A DNA stretch of 39,817 nt from GCA-2861595 sp035526335. Lineage in GTDB: Bacteria; Actinomycetota; Acidimicrobiia; Acidimicrobiales; GCA-2861595. The position numbers and the translations under genes were made by a program. Positions 1-5,883 of this stretch are shown here, in pieces; within the stretch, counting starts at the first letter, position 1, and each line of letters opens with the position of its first letter. Where the stretch lies: NCBI GenBank assembly GCA_035526335.1, contig DATLCN010000002.1, forward strand, positions 1 through 39,817, given 5' to 3'. Below the pieces are notes generated by a model. That model worked only from the letters and a program-made list of their open reading frames with translations, made no database searches and had not been told where the DNA came from.

Positions 1-1
1 G

Positions 2-202
2 CCCGGTCACATTCACTTCAAGGTCAGTCACCCCGCCTGCCGGGCGCTGACGACCCAGATCTACTTCGAGGGCGATCCCTTCATCGACTCCGACGTGGTC
101 GGTGCGGTCAAGGACTCCCTCGTCATCGCCCTCGTGCGCAAGGGCGAGGCCGAGACGCACTGCTCCTACGACTTCGTCCTCACCCCGAGCGACAAGCTCT
201 GA
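2..202 (+). CDS. Intradiol ring-cleavage dioxygenase, C-terminal end (partial)
   Basis: The window opens inside this gene, so only about 66 C-terminal residues are present. The reading frame starts PGHIHFKVS and continues through LTTQIYFEGDP, DSDVV and VKDSLV to a TGA stop. These match the C-terminal metal-site region of intradiol dioxygenases of the catechol/hydroxyquinol 1,2-dioxygenase type; the histidines of the HIHF segment are expected Fe(III) ligands. Such enzymes split catechol-like rings between the hydroxyls in aromatic catabolism. The exact substrate cannot be told from the tail. A truncated ring-cleavage gene fits the mixture of fragments that follows. Confidence 0.75.
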   Translation, partial: PGHIHFKVSHPACRALTTQIYFEGDPFIDSDVVGAVKDSLVIALVRKGEAETHCSYDFVLTPSDKL

Positions 203-349
203 GAGCCCGCCAGCGCTGACGACAGCGTACCAAAATCTCCGTAGTCCCCAACACAGCGCCGCTCGGACAGCGGAGGAGCGGTGTTTGACGACGCAGGGCG
301 GTCGTGTTCGAATGCAACCATCACATACCAGCACCGAAAGGAGAGGGAA

Positions 350-421
350 ATGCCGCAGCATCAAGGCTTCGGCCACCTGACGCTCACGGTCACCGACCTC
401 GAGCGGAGCGCCGATTTCTTT
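350..421 (+). pseudogene. VOC/glyoxalase-fold protein, N-terminal fragment
   Basis: An ATG with a strong ribosome binding site (AAAGGAG, 9 nt upstream) starts MPQHQGFGHLTLTVTDLERS followed by ADFF, the first beta strand and helix of a vicinal-oxygen-chelate domain (normally about 120 residues). Homology ends at the second Phe. The frame then runs to a stop at 511 through sequence that is the antisense of an alpha/beta-hydrolase fragment. Only the first 24 codons look native. I infer a gene cut by recombination or deletion; an assembly chimera is the alternative. Confidence 0.6.
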
Positions 422-711
422 CCTCCCGACCAGCCCGCGAGGTGGGGGCGATCGAGCTCAAGTTCGTCCAGCGTCATGCGAAGGGCCTCTCGCTCGATGT
501 CGGCCGTGTAACCAGGCTGGCCCCTCTCGCCGGAGGAGCCGAGCTCGTTGTGGATGGGCTGTACCCGGATCACCCGGTACCGGTCGACCAGGTGCTCCTG
601 GTGGGGGATCCAGGAGAGCCACCCGGTGAGCCCTCCAGGAACCATGACGATCGGCTCGCCCCTCCCCCTGTCGTCGCAGCGCAGGACCTTTGGCTCCACG
701 GTGAACAGCAT
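422..711 (-). pseudogene. Alpha/beta hydrolase, N-terminal half only
   Basis: On the minus strand from the ATG at 711 the frame reads MLFTVEPKVLRCDDRGRGEP, then the oxyanion strand IVMVPGG, and ends at the nucleophile elbow HLAGWSGG (G-x-S-x-G). Immediately after the elbow the homology stops and the frame runs into antisense of the VOC fragment. About 97 of the usual 260-300 residues remain, and the acid and histidine of the triad are gone, so no active enzyme is expected. The piece lies tail to tail with the VOC fragment, the junction being near 420. Confidence 0.6.
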
Positions 712-979
712 GGCACCACTGGTGGGATGCTGTCCGGTGTGCCTTGGCCTTCGGAACCGACAGATGAGCGAGGTGTGCACGAACTGGAAGAGGGAGGACG
801 CGAGTGGCGTTGATCGGTGAGCCGAAATCGGTTGCGGAGCGCTGTCGCGGCAATGAACAAGCGCGACGTCGATGGCGCCGTCGATTGCTTCGCGGTCGAC
901 TATCACGACGATCGACGCCCAGGTCGAGCGCATGACTAGGCGGCAGCGAGTGACCCGCTGACGGAGTTGAGGAGTCTCT

Positions 980-1777
980 ATGGACTACATCGAGGTGGCC
1001 GGACTACGCCTCGCATACGAGCGGGCGGGCCAAGGGCCACCGCTCGTTCTCGTGCACGGGTTCGTGGGCGACGGCGGCTCGACGTGGCAGCACCAAATTG
1101 ACGGACTCTCCGATGAGTTCACTGTCGTCGCGTGGGACGGGCCAGGTGCAGGTGGATCATCGGATCCGCCCGTGTCCTTCCGGATGTCCGACTATGCGGA
1201 CTGTCTCGCCGGTTTCATTGACGCACTGGGCCTGGGACGCGTGCACGTCGTCGGGCTTTCCTTCGGGGGCGCTCTTGCGCTCGAGCTCTACCGCCGGAGT
1301 CCGACCATGCCGCAGACGCTCGTCCTCGCCGGAGCTTACGCGGGGTGGGGCGGCTCGCTTCCTTCGGACGTTGTCGCGCAGCGCCTGGAGCACAGCCTGC
1401 GGTCGTCGGACCTGGCGCCCACTGAGTTCGTGGGCACAATGCTCCCGACGATGTTCTCTGCATCGGCGTCACCGGACCGAGTCGATGGGTTCGCGGCTTC
1501 CGTGGCCGCTTTCCATCCTGTCGGGTTTCGGACCATGGCCCATGCGTGTGCCGAAGCTGACCTGCGTGACGTGCTTCCCCACGTCGGCGTGCCGACGCTG
1601 CTGTTGTACGGCGACGAGGACGTGCGCGCGCCGCTCGACGTGGCCGAGGCGATTCGCGCCGCGATCCCGATGTCGACGCTTGTGGTCATGTCCGGCATCG
1701 GTCATGTGAGTAGCGTCGAGGCTGCGGAGCAATTCAACGATGAAGTCCGCGACTTCCTTCACAGGAGTGCGCGGTGA
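980..1777 (+). CDS. Alpha/beta hydrolase
   Basis: A complete 265-residue alpha/beta-hydrolase. The oxyanion segment LVLVHGF lies near residue 23, the nucleophile elbow GLSFGG places Ser at about 94, the acid is in LLYGDEDVRAP (Asp212 or 214) and the histidine is in GIGHVSS (about 242), so the triad is intact. The cap (about residues 120-190) is short and helical. The start is supported by GAGGAG 7-12 nt upstream. There is no signal peptide, so it is probably cytosolic. It lies downstream of a truncated hydrolase of the same fold and a ring-cleavage gene, so a role in aromatic or ester degradation is possible, but substrate cannot be deduced. Confidence 0.85.
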   Translation: MDYIEVAGLRLAYERAGQGPPLVLVHGFVGDGGSTWQHQIDGLSDEFTVVAWDGPGAGGSSDPPVSFRMSDYADCLAGFIDALGLGRVHVVGLSFGGALALELYRRSPTMPQTLVLAGAYAGWGGSLPSDVVAQRLEHSLRSSDLAPTEFVGTMLPTMFSASASPDRVDGFAASVAAFHPVGFRTMAHACAEADLRDVLPHVGVPTLLLYGDEDVRAPLDVAEAIRAAIPMSTLVVMSGIGHVSSVEAAEQFNDEVRDFLHRSAR

Positions 1778-2027
1778 CCCGTTCGGTGGTCGTGCCCACC
1801 TGTCCATCTCGAGTGCCGACCCCCATGGCGGGAGCGCTACGGCACCGAATGAACGCGGCGGCCAGCCGCCTCAGGTCGGTGGCCCGAGCGCGGCGAGGAC
1901 GTCCTCGACCAGTGCGATGAGCGATCCGGCGGTCGTGGCCGGGTCCTCTCCCGGGCCGGCAGCTTTGTCAGCGGATTCTCAGCGCACCACGACCTCTTGG
2001 CCTACTTCGCTGTGCACGTTGTGGCAG
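1778..2027. other. Intergenic stretch without a recognised gene
   Basis: No complete gene is visible. On the minus strand around 1870-1960 a short frame reads like the C-terminal helix of a TetR-type regulator (segment AGSLIALVEDVLAALG), but too little remains to name it. It lies between an intact hydrolase and an intact DUF1232 gene and may be one more fragment in this decayed region. Confidence 0.3.
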
Positions 2028-2420
2028 CTACGCCCGATCAGCCAGCAGTCGCGCGAGGATGCGCTCCTCGGCCGGCCACGCGTCAAGCAGGACGTCACGT
2101 GGGACTTGCCGAGCCGCGTAACGGAGCACGAGCGCGACCACAATAACGTCATCGAGCGGGCCGATGATCGGCAGAAACTCGGGGATCAGATCGATCGGCG
2201 ACAACACCCAAAGCCCTGCGAAGGCCACGGCGATCTTCGCCCGCCGCGGCACCCGTGGGTCGGCCCGGAGCCTCCTCGTGGTGGTGAGGCAGGCAGGCAA
2301 GACCGTTGCGAGATCCCTCGCAGCTCCGGGCGGCAGCCGCCTCGCGGCGAAGGCCAAGAGCGCCCACGACGCGACCAGCAAGCCAAAACTGATGATGACC
2401 AGTCGGATGAGCCCACTCAT
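2028..2420 (-). CDS. DUF1232 (YkvA-like) small membrane protein
   Basis: A 130-residue protein starting MSGLIRLVIISF with an N-terminal membrane helix (about residues 4-22), a charged arginine-rich middle and the signature of the DUF1232/YkvA family: AKIAVAFAGLWVLSPIDLIP followed by EFLPIIGPLDDVIV, a hydrophobic hairpin with the conserved SPIDLIP and DD. The function of the family is unknown; membrane association is expected. Its ATG overlaps the stop of the FluC fragment in an ATGA arrangement, so the two were once translationally coupled. The gene looks intact although its former partner is truncated. Confidence 0.8.
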   Translation of the reverse strand: MSGLIRLVIISFGLLVASWALLAFAARRLPPGAARDLATVLPACLTTTRRLRADPRVPRRAKIAVAFAGLWVLSPIDLIPEFLPIIGPLDDVIVVALVLRYAARQVPRDVLLDAWPAEERILARLLADRA

Positions 2421-2575
2421 CGAGCGGCGAGGAATCCCAGCGCGGCGGCCGTGATCCCACCGAGGACGGAGGCGACGATGTAAGCGCCAGCAGCAGCGAA
2501 TCGGCCGGTCCGGAGCATCGTCTGAGTCTCCCCAGCGGCCCCAGCCACGGGGACCAGCAGCCCTGTCATCGCCGC
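2417..2575 (-). pseudogene. crcB: Fluoride channel FluC/CrcB, C-terminal fragment
   Basis: The minus-strand frame ending at 2417 reads ETQTMLRTGRFAAAGAYIVA, then SVLGGITAAALGFLAAR, the last helix and tail of the FluC (CrcB) fluoride exporter, which is normally about 120-130 residues with four helices. Recognisable homology begins near 2530; further upstream the frame is unrelated and soon antisense to a cupin piece. The earlier helices, including the pore asparagine and phenylalanines, are missing, so it cannot form a channel. The stop codon overlaps the DUF1232 start. Confidence 0.55.
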
Positions 2576-2680
2576 AGACCTTGAGTGTCCATGGCGACAC
2601 TCTGCCCGCTCTGGCGCAGGAGAGCCACCGCTGCCGACCGTGTCCCCCCGGAGTGCCGCCCTGCGACACGACGTAGCGCC

Positions 2681-2911
2681 GTGGAGATCACGGTCGCCCC
2701 CGGGGCCGGCTCGCCGCTCCACACCAACACCCGCGAAGCACTCACGTGGTACGTCGTGGACGGAACGCTGACCTTCCAGCGCCATGACGGCCCGGTGGAG
2801 GTGCGCGCCGGCGAGCTGATCTTTCTGCCCAAGGGCGACACCCACGCGTTCATGAACCGGACCGAAGGGCCGGCGACAGCGCTGTTGGTCTGCACTCCAG
2901 GCGGGTTCGAG
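2681..2911 (+). pseudogene. Cupin-domain core fragment
   Basis: The plus strand encodes VEITVAPGAGSPLHTNTREA, LTWYVVDGTLTF, VRAGELIFLPKGDTHAFMNR and a final VCTPGGFE. This is the double-stranded beta-helix core of a small cupin, including the HTNTRE metal-site region and the PKGDTHAF second motif. The roughly 40 N-terminal residues typical of this group are replaced by unrelated sequence, and after GGFE the frame runs into antisense of the aquaporin gene. Its function is unknown and it is probably not functional. Confidence 0.5.
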
Positions 2912-3593
2912 CCTCGTCGGCCACAGCACGCAGGCCCGGGTAGAGGACCCACATTGCTGCGACTGCCAGCGCCGCGCCGGCGACCTGAGCGGCGACGAAG
3001 GGAGCCACCGACCCGGGTGCGATGCCGGCGAAGGTGTTGGACAGCGTCCTCGCCAGCGTCACCGCCGGGTTGGCGAAGCTGGTCGACGACGTGAAGAAGT
3101 AGGCGCCGCCGATGAAGGTCCCGACGGCGAACGGGGCCACCGTCGACCGCCCTGAGCGGACAATGCCGAAGATGACGAGCAGCAGGCCGAAGGTCGCCAC
3201 CACCTCACTGACCCACAAGCCGCCGGAGCTGCGAGTGTGGGTCGACAGCTCCACCACCGGGAGGGAGAACATCACATTGGCGATCATGGCCCCGAGCGCC
3301 CCGCCGACGACCTGGGCCACGACGTAGAAGGCCGCCTCGGTGGTGGTGATGCCGCCGAGGACCCGGTCGGCGATGGTGACCACCGGGTTCAGGTGGGCGC
3401 CGGAGACCGGCCCGAGAGCAAGGATGATGGCGACCAGTGCCGCCGCGGTGGCGACCGCGTTCTCGAGCAGCTGCAGTCCGACGTCGCCGGGCGACAGGCG
3501 GGCGGCGGCGATGCCCGAGCCGATCACGGCCATGGCCAGCAGGGCCGTTCCGAGCGCCTCGGCGACAAGGCGCCGGGCCAGCGCGGCGGTCAT
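2850..3593 (-). CDS. Aquaglyceroporin (MIP family, AqpS-like), tail replaced
   Basis: A 247-residue membrane channel of the major intrinsic protein family with about six helices and two half-helix motifs: GAHLNPVVT (NPV, residues 69-71) and SFANPAVTL (NPA, 175-177). The residue after the second NPA is Val where classical aquaporins have the selectivity-filter Arg; as far as I recall, arsenite-permeable AqpS-type channels differ there too. It lies 13 nt behind arsI and divergent from arsR, so I infer As(III) or methylarsenical passage out of the cell. The last roughly 20 codons are antisense of the cupin fragment, so the native C-terminus was lost at about 2912, beyond the last helix; function may survive. 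Confidence 0.75.
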   Translation of the reverse strand: MTAALARRLVAEALGTALLAMAVIGSGIAAARLSPGDVGLQLLENAVATAAALVAIILALGPVSGAHLNPVVTIADRVLGGITTTEAAFYVVAQVVGGALGAMIANVMFSLPVVELSTHTRSSGGLWVSEVVATFGLLLVIFGIVRSGRSTVAPFAVGTFIGGAYFFTSSTSFANPAVTLARTLSNTFAGIAPGSVAPFVAAQVAGAALAVAAMWVLYPGLRAVADEARTRLECRPTALSPALRSGS

Positions 3594-3606
3594 CTCCGTC
3601 GGTCGA

Positions 3607-4080
3607 TCAGCAACAAACCGACGAGGAGGCGGACACGGTGCCGTCACCGCCCACCACCGCGCAGCACACGTTGCCCGACTCGGGGTCGACCGTGCGGAGC
3701 TGCCCGCCGGGCATCTCGATGTCCTCGAGCACGGTGTAGATCTCCCACGGCTCACCGGACGGCCCGTCGACCCAGACCTTGTCCTGGCGGGCGAAGCAAC
3801 ACGCCACGTCGTCCTCGACGGCGGTGGCCAGGCCCTCGCCGGCCAGGCGAGCCTGGGCGGCTCCGACCGCCTCGGTGTTCTCGACTTCGACACCCAGGTG
3901 GTTGATGGTGCCGCCGTTGCCCGGCTGCTCGAACAGCACCAGCTTGAGCGGAGGGTTCCCGATGGCGAAGTTGGCGTAGCCGTCGCGACGCTTGGCCGGG
4001 GCGGTGGCGAAGAGCTTGGTGTAGAAGTCGACGGCGGCTTCCATGTCGTCGACGTTGAGGGCCAGCTGGACTCGGGACAT
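3607..4080 (-). CDS. arsI: ArsI/CadI-family protein, probable C-As lyase
   Basis: A 157-residue vicinal-oxygen-chelate protein. ArsI enzymes are Fe(II)-dependent dioxygenases that cleave the C-As bond of trivalent methyl- and aromatic arsenicals, giving As(III). Visible here are Gln5 (SRVQLALNV), His61 (INHLGVEV) and Glu113 (EPWEIYTV), at the spacing expected for the metal site, and the vicinal pair Cys94-Cys95 (DVACCFARQDKVWV) that binds the arsenical. The C-terminus carries two further CC pairs, common in this family. ATG 4080 is chosen because GGAGG stands 4-8 nt upstream; a GTG 12 nt earlier is less likely. It is divergent from arsR and followed by the aquaporin. CadI, a cadmium-induced relative, is the alternative. 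Confidence 0.85.
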   Translation of the reverse strand: MSRVQLALNVDDMEAAVDFYTKLFATAPAKRRDGYANFAIGNPPLKLVLFEQPGNGGTINHLGVEVENTEAVGAAQARLAGEGLATAVEDDVACCFARQDKVWVDGPSGEPWEIYTVLEDIEMPGGQLRTVDPESGNVCCAVVGGDGTVSASSSVCC

Positions 4081-4111
4081 CGCTTCCTCCACTGATAGAC
4101 TTACATCGATT

Positions 4112-4140
4112 AGTTAACCCGATGCATCGAGACCTGTCAA
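4112..4140 (-). promoter_or_regulatory. arsI promoter with probable ArsR operator
   Basis: Read on the minus strand, TTGACA (4140-4135) and TTAACT (4117-4112) are separated by exactly 17 nt, a close match to a sigma-70 type promoter aimed at arsI. The spacer contains the perfect 10-bp palindrome CGATGCATCG (4120-4129), and ATCGAT lies at 4105-4110 just downstream. A dimeric repressor bound there would block polymerase. Control by the divergent ArsR is inferred from position; the -35/-10 and the palindrome are visible. Confidence 0.6.
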
Positions 4141-4149
4141 TGGGAGATC

Positions 4150-4497
4150 ATGCCGACGAAGGCGCAGCGGGCGGTGGTTGTGATCGAGCAGCAGTGCTGC
4201 CCGTCGGTGCTGTCGTCACCGCTGTCGGAGGAGCGGGCAACCACCCTCGCCCGCGACTTCTCCGTGCTGGCCGACCCGGTCCGGCTGCGACTACTCAGCC
4301 TGCTGGCATCCGCCCCTGCCGGCGAGGTGTGCGTGTGCGAGTTGGTCGAGCCGTTGGAGCGCTCGCAGCCGACAGTCTCGCACCACCTCAAGATCCTGCT
4401 GGAGGCGGGCATCATCGTCGGCGAGAAACGGGGCCGGTGGGCCTGGTATCGGCCCGTTCCCGAGCGGATGGCCCAGCTGCGGGGCGTCTTGGCCTGA
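4150..4497 (+). CDS. arsR: ArsR/SmtB-family metalloregulator
   Basis: A 115-residue winged-helix repressor. DFSVLADPVRLRLLSLL opens the fold, the recognition helix is SQPTVSHHLKILLEAG (about residues 72-87) and GRWAWYRP is the wing. The metal motif EVCVCELVEPL gives Cys61 and Cys63 in the helix used for As(III)/Sb(III) sensing in classical ArsR proteins; another pair, Cys16-Cys17 (EQQCCPS), may also contribute. It is transcribed away from arsI and the aquaporin with the palindromic promoter between, so it probably represses both and itself. GGGAG lies close upstream of the ATG. Confidence 0.9.
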   Translation: MPTKAQRAVVVIEQQCCPSVLSSPLSEERATTLARDFSVLADPVRLRLLSLLASAPAGEVCVCELVEPLERSQPTVSHHLKILLEAGIIVGEKRGRWAWYRPVPERMAQLRGVLA

Positions 4498-4514
4498 CGG
4501 CTGGGGTGCAGGCC

Positions 4515-4795
4515 AGGCGACGCGTGGCCACTTCAGGCCGAGGAACTCGTTGCGGCGCATCCCGGTCATCGCCGTGAGCCAGAGAGTTGGGAAGAACCGG
4601 TGCGCGGTTGGGCACGGAGGAACTGGCGGAGCTGGTCTTCGGTCCATGCTTTCCCTTCGATCTTCTGGAGTGACCGCTGTTTGGGGCCCGGCGACGAGGG
4701 CGACGTTGCGGTTCACGAGTCCACGGCGCAGCGCGTCGGCGAGCGCACCCTGGATGAGGAGGTGGATACGGGCCGTGCCATGCGAGTCGCGGCTC
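4515..4795 (-). pseudogene. Tyrosine recombinase (phage-type integrase) remnant, frameshifted
   Basis: Three minus-strand frames together give the middle of a tyrosine recombinase: TARIHLLIQGALADALRRGL then VNRNVALVAGP (end of the core-binding domain), GKAWTEDQLRQFLRAQ (linker) and LWLTAMTGMRRNEFLGLKW (start of the catalytic domain with the first catalytic Arg in TGMRRNE). At least two frame changes, near 4670-4690 and 4590-4610, separate them, and everything after LKW, including the HxxR and Tyr, is missing. An integrase remnant next to the arsenic genes fits a decayed integrative element. No clear att repeats were found. Confidence 0.6.
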
Positions 4796-4799
4796 GGTG

Positions 4800-4945
4800 T
4801 CAGGGACGCCGGGCCGTGATGAGCCAGCCGGTGGCGGCGAGCAGGACTCCTTCTGGGGTGGCATGGGTGGCGAGGTGGGCTCGGAGTTCGTCCAGCACTC
4901 GGGTGCTCGTGGCTCCGTCGAGACCGTCGAGCATCCCTCTTGTTG
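4800..4945 (-). pseudogene. SAM-dependent methyltransferase, C-terminal fragment
   Basis: The minus-strand frame ends with LDELRAHLATHATPEGVLLA, then ATGWLITARRP and stop. This resembles the last helix and strand of class I methyltransferases related to UbiE/MenG-like proteins, which often end in a THATPDGV..AxWLVTARR pattern. About 45 residues are recognisable; the SAM-binding domain is absent. It abuts the integrase remnant with no intervening gene. Identification rests on a short tail, so confidence is limited. Confidence 0.4.
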
Positions 4946-5099
4946 ACGCCGCATGAAGATGCTCCACCCGTGCGCTCCGTGTCCTCGCCCAGGGCGCCGG
5001 CCCCCAGGCCATTTTCAGCGTCATCGGTCGCGGATCGACGACAGGCAGTGCGGCGCCCGGTCAGAGCACGGGCGCCTCAACACCGACAGCGCTCCGCTC

Positions 5100-5550
5100 G
5101 ATCGCCTCGATCATCTCGGCGCAGTCCGACACCCACCCGAAGAGGGCCTCGATGAGCACCCGAGCCCACGCGAGGTCGAGGCCCTGGCGGACGGTGTCGG
5201 CGATGCGCGGTGCAAGCTCCGCCACGTCGAAGACGTCGGTGACGGCCTCGCTGAAGCGGGTGAGAAGCTCGAGCCCCGACGGGCGTTTCGCCGAACAGCA
5301 GCCGGCCCACGATCCGGTCGACGGCCCTGCGGGCGGGATGGAGCACCAGCGTGACGACGATGGTGAGGACCAGAGCCACCTCGGCCGGCACGCGCCGCCC
5401 CACGACAACGCCGGGGAAGCGCGGCCACGCCGACCTAGGCGGCGCCCACCACGGCCCACAACACCGCGTAGACGGGGGAGCGGCGGATGAGCAGGTCGAT
5501 GTCGAAGAGGCGGTGGCGCAGGATGGCGATCCCGATGGCGACGGGCGGCG
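5100..5550 (-). pseudogene. Membrane histidine kinase N-terminal region, frameshifted
   Basis: Consecutive minus-strand frames read VAIGIAILRHRLFDIDLLIR (about 5545-5485), then a membrane stretch VALVLTIVVTLVLHPARRAV with DRIVGRLLFGE (about 5395-5280), then LTRFSEAVTDVFDVAELAPR (about 5270 on). This is the order of the membrane and linker part of actinobacterial sensor kinases that have the RLYDID..I motif and an RRAVDRLLYG linker before a GAF-like domain. At least two frame changes occur, and the HisKA/HATPase part is absent; the end near 5061-5100 is not native. A broken gene. Confidence 0.45.
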
Positions 5551-5559
5551 GAGACGACG

Positions 5560-5640
5560 GAGAGTCGAAGGAGGCGTTCATCGCCAAGGGTGACTCGCTG
5601 TGCGCCGAGAACCGCGACAAGCAGAAGCCCGTGGAGGAGT
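5560..5640 (+). pseudogene. Short fragment resembling a secreted or lipoprotein N-domain
   Basis: The plus strand encodes SKEAFIAKGDSLCAENRDKQ, which resembles the first mature residues of small actinobacterial exported proteins with a KxxFIxxADxICAxxN pattern. No signal peptide or continuation is in frame. A separate short frame ending near 5772 (SSYWDYRPRDRQP then stop) could be another protein tail, which I cannot identify. From about 5640 to 5883 nothing else is recognisable. Confidence 0.25.
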
Positions 5641-5883
5641 CGACGGGGTCCGCTTGTCGCGGAGCGCGGCAGCGAGCATCGACCGCACCCGTGCGAGCTC
5701 CACCTACCACACGACCAGGAACTTCAATGGGACCTCCTCCTACTGGGACTACCGGCCCCGCGACCGCCAACCGTAATTGCGGATCCTGTCCGACCGGTCC
5801 GCGATGGCTGTCAATGGCAATCGGGAAGCGAAGTTGGGGGTGTGTTGTTCATATCCGACCTCCGCGTGTCCGAGAAAAGCGGT

